From NCBI GenBank assembly GCA_013396525.1, contig VWYX01000408.1:45487-109486 (forward strand): a stretch of 64,000 bases of DNA. The letters run 5' to 3'. A program made the translations under genes and the position numbers. Position 1 is the stretch's first letter; the number at the start of each line of letters is the position of its first letter. This document shows, piece by piece, positions 25,101 to 37,700 of this stretch. The notes beneath the pieces were generated by a model. The model did no database searches and had not been told where the DNA came from. It worked only from the letters and a program-made list of their open reading frames with translations. Origin of the DNA: Chaetorhynchus papuensis. Its lineage: Eukaryota; Chordata; Aves; Passeriformes; Rhipiduridae.

Positions 25101-28100
25101 ACCCACACAATTTTCTGAAGGTGAATCCTTTGTCTCTGGCCATCATATAACGTGAGCCTGGACTAGAGAATTTATTACTGCCAACAGTAAGAGACGCAAA
25201 AAAAGTTACCACTTTTTCTGAAAATGAAAACAAAACAAAACCAAAAAACCCAAAAACCTCTCCTGCTAGCCTATAAAGCAAGGACACCAGGCAACAGTTC
25301 AAACAGGGCCCCTGAAAACAAAGACGCCTGTCAAGGCTTGAGGCAGAAAAAATGGCACAGCTGTACCACCACATCACTGAAATTGTATGAGCCTTTTTAT
25401 TTTCAAGGATGCAGACAGATGCCACCTGAAACACAGGATGCTTGGAAATACCACACACACACACAGTTAAACCACACACATTCATTGAGCTTCCCTTCTG
25501 AATCTCCTTTGCACAAATGGCATTAACACTGCTAGTGCTGATGGGAGCCAAGAGGAGCTGTCCTCATGATAGCTTAAACTTGTACAGAACCAAAGGGTAG
25601 TTTAGCAAAAAAAGTTTTTTGAGATGGCAACTAATAATTTCTTAGAAATCACCTCTATATTCATGACTGCAAAATTAAAAACAGACAATAAGATTTGAAT
25701 TTAGGCAGCAGAAGATGGTGACTGTAGATATTATTTTTGTTGCCCAAGTTGACTTTCATTGAGCCTAATTTTCAAGCACGCGTCCAAGTCACTTTGTAGA
25801 TACTGTGCCCACACTGTGACTTGTGCAGGGAGGCTGCCAGCCTGTGCCCCTGGTGAAACACTCTGCAAACAAGGGCTGTCTCTGCAATAAACTGAGTCAC
25901 ACTCTCATCAAACTGGTAGTCTTTGAAAAATGCCTGTAAATACGACTCGTTTTTAAAATAAATGTTAGTCAGTTGATTCATTAAAAGGCAAAGAGGCAGA
26001 TAACATCCTTAGTGAACTTTGTGCTTTTGGCACAGTTTCCACAGCCTGGAGAGAGGCTGTGTAATGTCTTTAGGGGAGAGAGTGGTTGTGTAAAACAGCC
26101 ATTTTTTACAGTTCAAGAGATAATTGAATTCCCTGATTCACAAGCTCTAGTTTTTTTATCTTCTCCGTCCTCTAGTATGTTATTGCACAGTCCCCCTGGT
26201 CCTTCCTAAGCTCCCAGGTTAAAGATGGCTCATGAGGTGGGGCTTTGGACACTGGGTAGTGTAAGAGGTCTGACCAAACTGAAAAAGTGCTGCAGTCCCA
26301 GGACGTAGACTGTGATTAGATAATCTGATGGCCAGTTGCTTATCACTTGGGGTTTTTTAGGTTTAAATTGAAGGCAGGAGCCAGCTGAGTTAAATTTCCA
26401 GTCAGATGCAGAGGAGATTAGATGAGTGGTTTGCAGGAAAAGGAAGTAATTTATCTCATCATCTGCAGTTGGCACTGAGGGCCAGTGCTGGGAGGTACTT
26501 TGGGGCAGGAGCGCTGATGACTTTTGGCCGGGAAGGGCCAAGTTCATGGGGTGGCAGACGTGGCTCCATGGCAACCGTGCTGTCATTCCTAGACTGACTG
26601 TTGCCACTCTGCAGAGCAGCACAAGAAAGGAAAAGCTGCAGGAACAGTGGTTCCTAGCATTAGAGGGCAGCATCAGAAGCATGCCTTTCTTTCCTAGCAA
26701 GGAGGGTAGGACTTTCAAGCAGGAAAAGAAATGCTGCCCAAGCTAAGCCCGCAAGAATTCATTACAGACAATTCTAAAATGTCTGTGTAAGAGAAAGCAC
26801 TTTCTTCATAATCAACAACATACAGATCTTGATAAACCAGTGGCTTACAATTTTATTGTAAGACTTCAGAGTGGAAAATACATTCCAGATAAACAATAAT
26901 TAAAGAGGATTTTCTTACCAAAAATGTGGGAAATCTGACTTTAAATCGGTGTGAAGATATGGATCATAATCTGCAAAAACCCAAAGGCATTAATCTTTTG
27001 AGAAAATATTTACATATGCTTATTATAAGCTTGTTTGGAGATTTGTTATGCACTGGGTAGAGAGTATATTATGCAGACACTAATGAAAGAAAACATGAGC
27101 TTTGTAAACATGTTCTGTATTAAAACTGTACAATATATTGCAAAGGTTCAGGTAAATTCATGGTACCACAGGGAACCTGCAAGAGAAGTGGTGTTTTCCC
27201 ATTGTACAAATGGTGTATGTTCATATGTGCAGGCTGGACAAATTTTCTGTAACACAGTGCAGAAGCTTCAGCAGCTTCTTCCCACGCTTCTACCATAGAA
27301 GGTGGTGCAAAGCACCTTTGGTTGTGCCCTTCAAAATACAACCAGGGAGCCACTCCTTGTTGTAGAAAGAGACTGTGCTTTTGAAAGTGAAATGCTGAAG
27401 AAATAGATCATGAGTAATGTGAAGGAATTTTGTGCTCAGATGTGGTGACTGCTGTAACTTTGGTGATGCTGTTGGCTTCAGTGATACTGACTACATTCAT
27501 GTCCTAAACCCACTGTTGCAAAATTTCGCTACAGTATGTTCATTAAAACTTACTTAGAATAAACAAAAATGTTCATCTATCACACTAACTAGTATCAGTT
27601 ATAAAAAAGGACATACAGGATAGCGGCTTATCTCTTATACCTGGCAATTAGCCATGACTGAACTGCACTCATGTCACATTTTTAATGCAGTACAAGTACA
27701 CCCAACTCTTAGAAAACCAAAAAGGAGCCATGGTGCTGGACACCAGGCAAAGGACACACAGACAGACAAACTGTGCCTTCCTGGCCTGTGGGTTAGCAAA
27801 AAACATCACAATATGGGCAAAAAGACTGAAAAATCATTGAGAAGTCTCCTTTTACTGAAGCAAACCAATATGTTGCAATATACAAAAACTGATTCTTTCA
27901 AGCTGCCAGAGATATTAGAGAAGCATTACAGAGAACATCGCATTGGCCACTAATTCTTAAAAAAACATGACAACCCAAACTTCTAGAAAAGGAAGCCTTT
28001 GAAGCAGTTTTGATAGTGCTGTTTTAATACATTTTGATGAGATAGTAGTTTCTGTGGCAGCAACTTATAAATACTGGTGGGCAGATTGATTTAAATGAAG

Positions 28101-31100
28101 CAATTACAGTCTATACTAATGAACCTAAAAAAGGACCCCAAAACAACTCAAAAATTATACATTTTTGTGAAGATCAAACAATAGCTGGAGAAGCTACCTT
28201 AGACTGTGTGATCCTTGATGGGCATATTTTGAATGTACTAGATTTTCTTAGTCTTAACTGAAAGTCAATGGTGAGAGTAATGAGGCAATGTAATGCTTCA
28301 CCTTTCTTGTCTTTTATAATAATTTAGTTCAAGCAGGCTTTGGGAAAATCACACTTTTATTTCAAGATCCAAAAGATCAATACAGCACTATACAGTGCTT
28401 GAGGGAAAATTTACTCAAAATTGTTTCATGATGAGAATGCCAAAGGCAGATGCTTTTGTTCAATCTGTTGCTTTGAAGGGACCTTGTAATCTTAATTCCA
28501 CATTAAAGACTTATGGCCATTATGTCAAACAAAGGCAGTGGGGGTCCCTGTAGAATGATTCTATTAAAAAACCCCACAGTATTGACACATTTTAACATAG
28601 CAGTCTGTATAATTACTTTGGACTTACAGCTGATCCTACAATGTATGAAAGACTTTGACTCAAATACGTACAAAATCTATCTGTTTTTCTTTGCCTAGCC
28701 AGTGCTCCCCCATCCAAGTGAAGAAGGTCACAGAGCCAGCAATGTTCTACCTTCCAAAATTTTGGAGGAATAATCAGCAGAAAAACAGATCAAGCTGAAC
28801 TTAGAAAAATTCCTGTGCTGATAAATCAGCATTTCCCATCATTTCTGTTTTTGTGGTGGCACATATGATATGGAAGCTTTCTAGATATTTAGAAAATCAG
28901 TTGAAACTTGTATTGAAATCTTTTATCAGGTAAGGATTTACTAGGGAGGGTGACCTTAGTCACTGAGCATTAGACCCTATTCCCCCCTTCATGTCATGGT
29001 ATTGGCAGCTCGAGACTTCTTACTGTGGTACCATGTTCTCAGTGCAACTTTGTGATCCTTCCTGGCAGTCCCAGATGATTTAGTCTCTCAACAACTGCAT
29101 TTTTCCAAAGCAGGAGAGAAGTTCAGACACTGTAGCAGTCAGAGAGTATTTAGCTCCAGTATTTGACACCACTCTAGGCTAGAGGGCAGAAGGAGAGGTG
29201 ATGCTCCCCAAGCACATGCTGTGCCTACAGCTGCAGCATCCTTCCTTTTCCCCTTGTTCATATTTGGACTGCATCTGCCCTCGCTAACTTTGGATTTTAT
29301 CTATTGTAATCTAAAACCAGGAGCAAATGCCTTGACCTGTATTCACAACAGTTGTGTAATTTTCATGTAATAAAAGGAAGTTTATTAACCTTACATTATT
29401 TCTTTTCAGCTGAGATAATAGAAGCAATCAGCACTGATGGTGCTGAACTCTAAGATCCTGCCTGGGCAGCAGTATGAAGAGTTAAAATATAGAGGGCTAG
29501 TGCAGAATCCCATCGCATGTTGCAGTCTTGCATCTCTTGTACATCCAAACTGCTACAGTGGGAATTTTAAAGCTGCCTGAATTGCAAAATCAGGCCTTCA
29601 GCGGGAGAGAGGATGTTCTTGATCATGGAGAGAGTCCTGCTGGGAGATTAGTGACAGTAATGGTCAGTCAAACCTTGGTGTAGAGGGAAATGTTCTAAAC
29701 CCGGCCTCTCAGATATTAAGGTTTATCCCTCTCAGTTGCAGAGTCAATTGCAGCATGGACAGAATCAGAATTGTCTGTGTGTGCAATAAAGCTGGGCTTG
29801 CTCCCAGTCTGGCAGCCAGTGTCATCCCTGTGGCTGGCATTTCAAGTATAGCCACCTTGCAAATGAGTTTAAGTTGTGCACAGTGTAGGAGTTTCATTCT
29901 TTCAAATCCTGAGACAGAAGAACAGGATATATCAAATAATAACATTTTTTTCCCCTAATGAATGTAGTCTTATTTCCTGCTGAGATTTAATACACTCCAG
30001 GTAACTTCTAAATGTGGTGATTGTTTTTGGAAGACAGGTAAAATGACCAAGAAGGAAATTAAAACAAACAGGATAGAGACCCAGAAAACCCATTTTAGAG
30101 AGCTGCTACTACAATGCAGGAGAGCTTTACTCTACAGAAGGCAAGTGCAGGGGTAGGCAAAGGGGAGCAGGAAAGGATGAATGCCCAAACCCACTAATGA
30201 CAGTATTTGGAAGAGTGCCTTGAAGGCTTTAGTCTTTTCTCTCTAGTCCTGAGAGGAGAAGGAAAAGCAAAGTGAGCTTCCCTGCCTCCTCCCAGTGGTT
30301 CTGCTGGAGCCTAAGGAGAAGGGAGCCCCTTTAGGGGACTGAAAGCAGTAAAAAATTTCACTACAGTTCACATTATTATTTTTTTTTTTTTAGTCTGCAA
30401 AAGACTGAGGGTAGTTTCTTGAAATTCAACAACTTACCAATTATTTCTAAAATGGGGCTTTATCCATGAATCTGGACCCCAAGATTGTTACTTGTCAAAT
30501 GTGCAGTTAATGCAAGAAACTTTTCATTATATATTTTGTACTAAAGGTCTCTGACTCTAGGACATAAAAACATAAAGAGCTAGAGAATGACTGTTTGACT
30601 TTTCTAGTTTTATCAATTTACATGCTCCTATCCAGACTTCCTGAAATCAATCTTTGCCTGTGACTGCCCGGCAGCTCTCACACACCACTCCAGAGCCAGC
30701 TGTGCATGAACAGGTGAAGTTTTCTCACAACTTCTAGAGGACAATATGACCAAATGAGAAAAAAGGGTATAATTGTGAATGTGTCTTAGTAAAAGTGCAC
30801 TGATTTTCCATAACACACATGAGCTTTAAGATCCATGTATTTTATGATTATACTCTGCCTTCTCATTGCCCTGCATTCCTCTCTTTCCTGAGCGTTTGTG
30901 GTGGAAGCAGACCCTCCATGTGCAGTAGCCAAATATTTCACGTATAACAGTACTTTCTTTTGAGTTCAGTGCCAAATCAACAGAGCAGTGGCATTACTGA
31001 GCAGCCCCAGAGCAGGGACTCGCACTTCCTTTCCAGGGAGGGAGGGTTACCTGCCAGCCCAGAGCTGCACTTATCGCTCTTTTATTGCTGCACCCTGTAT

Positions 31101-31234
31101 TCAGGTCACCGAGCAGAGCTCCAATCTCTCATTCCTTATCTGGTGTTTCATGCTCCTGGGTATTCGCTTTTGCAACTGCATTGAGTTACTTGACATGTGA
31201 ACCCTGGACTATGATAGTTTCTTCAGGTATCTTG
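22104..31234. other. Gene-free DNA upstream of PEPD
   Basis: No recognisable exon, RNA gene or mobile element on either strand. The longest gap-free frame is 196 codons on the minus strand (24961-25551). It shows no domain or repeat structure and covers low-complexity A/C-rich DNA (about 25225-25257), so it is treated as chance. A short CA-repeat-like patch lies at 25452-25466, and a 13-T run near 30379-30391. Confidence 0.55.
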
Positions 31235-31286
31235 TAATTTTGAAGCAAGAACAAGTAATTTTGAGGCAAGAATGAGTAATTTCGAG
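31235..31286. repeat. 21-bp tandem repeat, about 2.5 copies
   Basis: Two 21-base units (TAATTTTGARGCAAGAAYRAG pattern, at 31235-31255 and 31256-31276) are followed by a partial third (31277-31286). It lies about 300 bases upstream of the PEPD CpG island. Confidence 0.85.
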
Positions 31287-31665
31287 TTCTGATGAAATCT
31301 GTGTGAATAGGAAAAAACCAGCAGACTCGGGCGAGCCCAAAGGCTGGCGACGGTTCCAGCACAGCGTGCCCCAAGGCTACTGTTAAACACCTTCTCCACT
31401 TCAAAATGCAGGCTGAAAACATCTCTTCCAGGGATTACAGCAGAACTGCACATTAAGTGGATTTTTGAGCAACCATTTATTTAGGAGAGGTCAGCGGTAG
31501 GGCAGCAATCCCTGTGAAAGGCTGTATTTAAATTATGTTATATTGGCTTCGAGGGCTGGAGTTGTTTCTTGGAAGCCAGCACACGCGGAGAGGACCGCAG
31601 CAGCCGCAGAGGGTCCCCAGACCGACACCGCCCGACCCAGGGTGTCCCGGTGAGGGGCGGGGCGG

Positions 31666-31701
31666 CCCCCGGCGTGAGGGCAGCCCCCGGCGTGAGGGCA
31701 G
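31666..31701. repeat. 18-bp perfect tandem duplication in the PEPD promoter or 5'UTR
   Basis: CCCCCGGCGTGAGGGCAG occurs twice, head to tail (31666-31683 and 31684-31701), 72 bases upstream of the start codon. Confidence 0.95.
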
Positions 31702-31772
31702 CGCGGCGAGGCCGCTCCCGCCCCGCGCCGAGGCGCCGCCGCCACGTGACCGCGCACGGCCGGCGAGGGAAC

Positions 31773-31789
31773 ATGGCTGCGGCGGCGGG
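31773..31789 (+). CDS. PEPD: PEPD coding exon 1
   Basis: Encodes residues 1-5 (MAAAA) and two bases of glycine 6. The donor is GG|GTGAGT at 31790. The frame is also open upstream without an ATG, so this is the first in-frame ATG visible in the promoter region. The 5'UTR start was not determined. Joined to exon 2 it gives MAAAAGPCFWLG, against MAAATGPSFWLG in human. Confidence 0.93.
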
Positions 31790-34700
31790 GTGAGTGCGCG
31801 CCGGACCCGGCACCCGCGGCACCCGGGACCCCCGGCACCCCCGGGACCTCCGGCACCCCGCTCTCTGCGAGGGGCAGGGCCCGGCGGGGGCTCGCGGGGG
31901 ACCCGCTGGGCCGGGGGTTTCCCGGGCCGGCGGCGGGGCCCGGGCAGGCAGGGCATAGGCTGGTGTCGGGCTGCGTGCGCTGGAGCCGGGGTTCTCCGAA
32001 AGGATTTCGGGTTTTTGCGCGGGGTGGTGAGAGAGCTGTGAAGCGTCCCACGCGCGGGTCGGCTCGCAGTGCCCCGTCCCCAGCCGTGGGTTATCCTTTA
32101 AGGTGTCTTAGGTTTGGAAGTGATGCTTAAAGGTGGCTTGGATTACATAGCACAAGGGGTCTCCCACATTTTATAGCAAAATTCAGCCATTTCTTCCAGT
32201 GCTGTAAGAAGGTGCCATTACAACTGTATCAGAACGAAGAGGGGAGTTTCCATAGTTGCCAAACACGGGTCGGGCTGGGGCTGGGCTGTGACCCGGGTCT
32301 CTGGGGGAGGCCGCTGTGCTGTGGGTCCCGTCCGGCCCTGGTGTCCCCCAGCGCTGTCCGGGCGCTCCCTGCCCCGGGAGCCGCTGCCCGGCGCGCTGCG
32401 GCCCCCCTGGGCCGGGCTGGTGGGAAGGACAGGGAGCGGCGCCGGGACTTGAAGCTGTCAACTTTACATGGGTCACTGAGTTGGCCCTGAAGGAAATACC
32501 CACTTTATACCTTGAACAGCCGTAGTTGCTTTTACTGTTTGGTTGTATCGCCTCTTGCCTTGCGCTGCTGTTAGCATGGGCCTCTTGCGCTTCACATATG
32601 GGATGTGGAAACAGCACTGGACATTGTTTAGGCTTCAGGCTGATGTTGATGAATCTGTTGCTCAAAACAAACAAATAAATAAGGCCCAGTCAATAAACAA
32701 GTGATAATTTACTGAAAAGTAGTTTCAGTGGTTTCTCGTCTTCATTGAAATCTGGATCCTCTCTGTGGGATCTCAGTAGAACAGAAATGGCAGATCCATG
32801 AATTTTCTGCTCAAGAAACTCAGAAGTACAAAAGGCTAACTGAAAAGTGGTAGGAAAACCAGAAATAAAATAGGATTTTTGGTTACCAGTGTGTTCTGGT
32901 GGTTGCTTTACAGCAAATCCAAAATGTTAGATGGATCATATAGTGCCAAAATGTAAGCCCTCTGAAAATACAAAAATTCTGAAATAAGTATTGAAAATCA
33001 GCAGCTCCAGGCAAAAGAAAAATATGCTTTAAAGAAACAGATGTAGTTTAATGTTCCTGTCTATATTTCACTCACAGTATAATAAAATAAAAGAGCTTGT
33101 CTGTGAGCTTGGGCCTGAGTGATCGTAAGAATTGTATGTGACAGCCAGCAGGAAACTGTCAGCTACTGTGGGAGGCCTTTACCAGACTGAGCAGTGGTTG
33201 AATGCTGGTACCAGACTGGAGAAAACAAGGAAGCTGAGCTTCTCTTGTCCTGTTTTGTTTTTGCAAGTATCCACTTTGACACCGGCTAAGGTTTATTTGC
33301 AGAAGCTTGCATAACTTCAAAGAGGCATGTGCTTGTACCAAATACACTTCTTTATCAAATGTGTAACTTTATATGAGAGTTTTGGGTTGAGTTTGTGGCT
33401 GGAGGTAGAGAGTTCTTGTGCTAACAGAAGAAATCGACCTTAAAAGACCGGCCAATGTGTTGTATTAAAATTCTGATAATTCTGCTGAAGCAAGTCCAGA
33501 GGAGGCCACAGAGTTGATCAGAGGACTGAAGTGCCTCTCCTAAGAAGACAAGCTGAGAAAATTGGGGCTGCAGCCTGGAGAAGGGAAGGTTGTGTGGAGA
33601 CTTGCAGCACATTCCAGTATCTGAAGGGGCTACAGGGAACCTGGAGAGGGACTGTTCATCGGGAACTGTAGTGATAGGGCAAGGAGTAAGGGGTAGAAAC
33701 TGAAAAAGGGGAAATTTAGGCCAGATACTAGGAAGATATTCTTAACTGTAAGAGTGGTAAGATACTGGAACAGGTTGCCCAGAGAGGACGTGGATGCCCC
33801 AGCCCTGGCAGTGTTCAAAGCCAGGCTGTGCAAGGCCTTGGGCAGTCTGGTCTAGTGGGAGGTGTCCTTGCCCATGACAGGGACTTGGGATGAGATGATC
33901 TTTTAGGTCTGTTCCAACCCAACCCATTCTATGATTCTGTGATTCGTCTGTCTTGTGGGATATAACTGAGTGATTAGAGATCACGGACCAAAATGAAAAA
34001 CTTGTAGTTTCTTCTCTAGAGAAAATTTTGTGGCAGTTTTGTTCCAAGGCAAAACCCATAGTTTTACACTGCTTACACTGTAATTGCATGTGTATTTGTA
34101 GGGTTGATACATGTGTGACACAGTTACATATGTGTACCCGTTCAATTTACTACAAGTTGCTGAACAGCCAGTCCTTTGTGTAACATTTTTTTCTTGTGAT
34201 CTTGAGTATTATGTGAGTTCTCTTTCCCAATTTCATTTGCCATGGAAAGCCGGGTGTACAGCCATACACCTTTTTGTAAGACTTAAATTCAGTATTGTCT
34301 CTGAAAAGGGCTCTCTGTGTTAGCTCTGGAAAGCTCGTGCATGGTTCAGGTGTGCCAAGTGACTGGATCTCTGCAGGCAAAGCAGCACCTGTGGGTGTTC
34401 TGCCATGTTGTCAGTCCATCCATGGGGGTGCCATCTGGGTGCTTGCAGGGGGAAAAAAGAGAACAAGAGCTGTGGAGGAAGCAAACTCCTCTTAAGTTGA
34501 ATATTCTCTTTAAAACCTAGCTGGTTTTCTCTGCAGAATTCCAGTTGTGAAAGTAGGTGTATTGCCTGGCAAGCTCCTGCTGTCTGAGGTATGAATTAAC
34601 ATGGGTGCTCAGCAGAGAACCTGAGAACAGAGCAGGATTTGCAGAAACACTCAGCCCAGCCCTCGGGCCCTGCAGCCCTTTCTGCAGGGTGCAACATGCT

Positions 34701-37700
34701 CAGCTGTTGTGATTTCTGCAGCAACCTTAAAACGGGGACCAAGGCCATACCCCTAAAGAAACTGTGCCAGTCTAAAACAACCACGGAGGCCATGTTCTGC
34801 TGTGGCATCATATTCAGACAAGGAAAGTGGGATCTGTTATGTCCAAGGAATAATATGCTTTCACTTGGAGAAAATGTGCAGAAGAACTTTCATTTTGCGC
34901 TAGAATGCATTTTAGCTTTAGCATTAAGATCCCAGTAAAAGGCACACTTAAAGTGACTTAGTAAAACTACTGGTAGGAATTGCTGCCTGACGTAATTATT
35001 TCTCCTTGAGTCTCATTTGGATTGTCAAAGGTTTTAAGTGTAATAAAAGCATTAGCAGTAGACTTAAGGGAGATAAAAATGTGCCTTTGTAGCTGCTTCC
35101 TATGAACTCCAGGGGGTAGGAATGGGCCTGGAGGAGAGAGGTCAGAGTTCTCTCTTTTTTTCTTCTTTTTTTTTTTTTTTAATCACAGAAGATTCTCAGA
35201 TTTGTGAAGCAAGTAAACTTGCAATGAAGGTGACTTTTTTCCTTCCTTTGAAGCAAAACATGAGACAGGCTGTGCTACAACCTCTGCCTGTTTGTTTTGG
35301 TTTTTTATCAGCAGATACAAAAATCTGAGAGCAACATATGGTATAAGGGTATCTGATGATGTTCTCTTCTCCCTTTTATAAATGTCCCTTAAGGTGAGCA
35401 TATGATTTCCAGGCCCTTGCATGTACTTACTCCAAGGGATGATCATGCTTGGAGAACAGCATTTTCAGCCTCTTGTGCATTGCTGAATTACTGAGCCACA
35501 GCTTTGTACCTGGAAAGCCTTGCCTATTTTTAGTTTAAGGTTCACTATATGACTTAAAACTTTCGGTAGCTTTTGCTAGGATTTTATGAACTTGCTTCCT
35601 TCTTCCTACCAGGCATGGGTACCCCAAAACAAAAGCTCGTGCTGTGCTTCTGGGCTATGCCATGTGCTGCAATAGGGAGTCTGCAGCCCTTATGATGATC
35701 ACCTGCCTTGGTGCTGGGTTGTCAGGTGTGTGTGGGAAGGAATAAAAATAAACCCATTTGGGTTTTGTGCATCATCAGCTGAACTTCTAAGCACATCGTT
35801 TGAAAATTGGATTAGCAAGAGCAGTCTTTTACCTTCTAAAATTACTTATGCTGTTATATCAAGTAGTTATAAGCAAGTGAAATAAAATATTTTATTAGCT
35901 CTTTTATGCTGTGTCTGGAGTAGGAAATTATAGGGTTTACATTTCTGAGCTTGATAAAGTCTTGTAGGAGGGTATGCAGCTATAAATCAAAGGTTACCTT
36001 TCAGATTGCCTATGAAAGCTATATAACAATTAGGATGTGGAGCTTTGCTCCTCTAAGGTTAAGTCCTTTGGTGTTTGGTTCATTTCTCGTCATCTTAACA
36101 TAGTAACAAGTTAGCTGCACCCTTCTGGCATCTCCTGTAAAGCATAGCTGATAGAAAGTGACCGTCCAGTCAGTCTTGGAGAAGCTGAGCTTGAAGGACA
36201 AATTTGACTTAAAAATAGGCTTTTATGGATAAATTTTATTGATCATCTCTAATACTGAAGCTCCAAAGCACAGCGTTGCTATATTAAGCATAAAAACCCA
36301 CTCCCAAAACAAACTGCTTTCTTCTCATATCATCTGGTTAAACTCCCTCTGCTCCATATCCTACAAAAGCTATAGTGTTTCTACTGGTAAGACTCCAAAA
36401 AGTGCACTTAGGGACCTGAAACAAATGTGAATGAATCAGCCACATATTCCTGAAGTACTTTCAACATCTAGAATTACTTAATAACAGCAAGCTTTCTGCT
36501 TTTAACCTGTATCCTCACAGTTGCAGCTCTGTTGAGTACAATCTTTGAGAAACTTTCTGGGCTGTCTCAGCATGGTTGAGCTGCCTTAGGGACAAGTGGT
36601 GGTACCCAATACATGCTCCCGTGGCCATGTGTTTGAGTTCAGTCACCCGCTGAAGCTGCTTGTGTGCGTGCAAGAATAAACATACATGCATAGAAAAGAG
36701 ATTTGCAGATCCTGTGTGAGTATGGGAAATGCTGTTGTCCTGTTTCTGCTTTCCATCATCTTTTCTCTCCACTCCCTGTTTCAGCTACTGAAGGTTTCCC
36801 AGAAGGACTTGCTGCAGTTTGCTAGACTTAATGTAAACTTGCCCTTCTGTTTTCAGCAACTCAGAACTAATTTTCTTCCCTCCTGCTTTGCCTCTCCTCG
36901 GCTGACACGGGTTGCAGTGACTTTGTGTTGTGTTGCCTGTCGGGATGTAATGAGTCACGTGCTGTGGGTTGTAGCTGCAGCCAGCCTTGTCTGCTGTTGC
37001 CATCTTTTTCCTTTGGTACTTGTGTGAACAGTGTTTGATGGTTGCTTGCATGTGTACAACCTCTCTTCCCCGTAAGGGATGAGCCTCTTGTTAGCAGAGT
37101 TGAACTAAACTAAAGTAATGAACACTGTGCATCTAAGTTGTGCTAACCGCTGTCTTTGCCATTAATTGTCAATTAAAAAAAATCTCTTGTAGACCCTGCT
37201 TTTGGCTGGGGAATGAGACTTTGAAAGTGCCTGTAGCGCTCTTTGCTTTGAACAGAAGACGACTGTGTGAACGCCTGAGACAGAATAAGGATGTCCAGAA
37301 GAATTCAATTGTTCTGCTGCAGGGTGGAGAAGAAACCCAGAGATACTGTACTGATACTGGTATTGTGTTTCGCCAGGTAAGAGCTGAATCAAAACTTCAA
37401 ATTGAGAAACTCTTCAACTGCATGAATTTTTAAATTATTTTCCCTTTATCTCTCAGATGTGCATTGTCTTGCTTCACTTAAATAAATTGGCTTCTTTATA
37501 ACATTGCTTCTTCAGCTTTGAGTTGCTCTCACTTTCAGTGCTTTAGTGCAGGCTCATTATCTGGTTTAAAGGGCCTAAACCTGTGTAAGGCCTTACTGCT
37601 CATCAGTGTTTGACTCTAACCTTGAAGACAACAGTGGAATATTTTTTCATTCTTTCAATCTTGTCTGCGATCCAAAAAACAACCTAAGCTGAATTAATTA

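Larger units (their letters stand above)
31560..32060 (+). promoter_or_regulatory. PEPD: PEPD CpG island and proximal promoter
   Basis: A sharp change from AT-rich to CpG-dense DNA surrounds the first PEPD exon. It holds two overlapping Sp1-type GC boxes (GGGGCGGGGCGG, 31654-31665) and an E-box CACGTGAC at 31743-31750, 23 bases before the start codon. A TATA-like TATTTAAAT lies upstream at 31525-31533, but the layout is that of a housekeeping CpG-island promoter, fitting the broad expression of prolidase. The transcription start cannot be placed from sequence alone. A second GC-rich patch follows in intron 1 at about 32260-32450. Confidence 0.8.
31790..37192 (+). other. PEPD: PEPD intron 1 (5.4 kb)
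   Basis: GT at 31790 to AG at 37191-37192. It contains the downstream part of the CpG island, a second GC-rich patch (about 32260-32450), one CR1 copy (33489-33945), a pyrimidine tract (35148-35180) and an AP-1/E-box composite at 36951-36962. No other exon recognised. Confidence 0.9.

Noticed and set aside
24961..25551. 196-codon minus-strand frame, longest gap-free frame in the flank
   Set aside because: No recognisable domain, includes low-complexity A/C-rich DNA, and has no promoter or splice support; consistent with chance.
1..31500. Coding exons of CHST8, the expected left neighbour
   Set aside because: No sulfotransferase motif or CHST8-like peptide was seen on either strand; the gene, if present in this order, lies further left.
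31528..32051. Minus-strand frames of 142 and 172 codons over the PEPD promoter, possible divergent gene
   Set aside because: The DNA is CpG-rich and stop-poor on all frames. The peptides are low-complexity Pro/Gly/Arg, and both strands are open, which is expected by composition.
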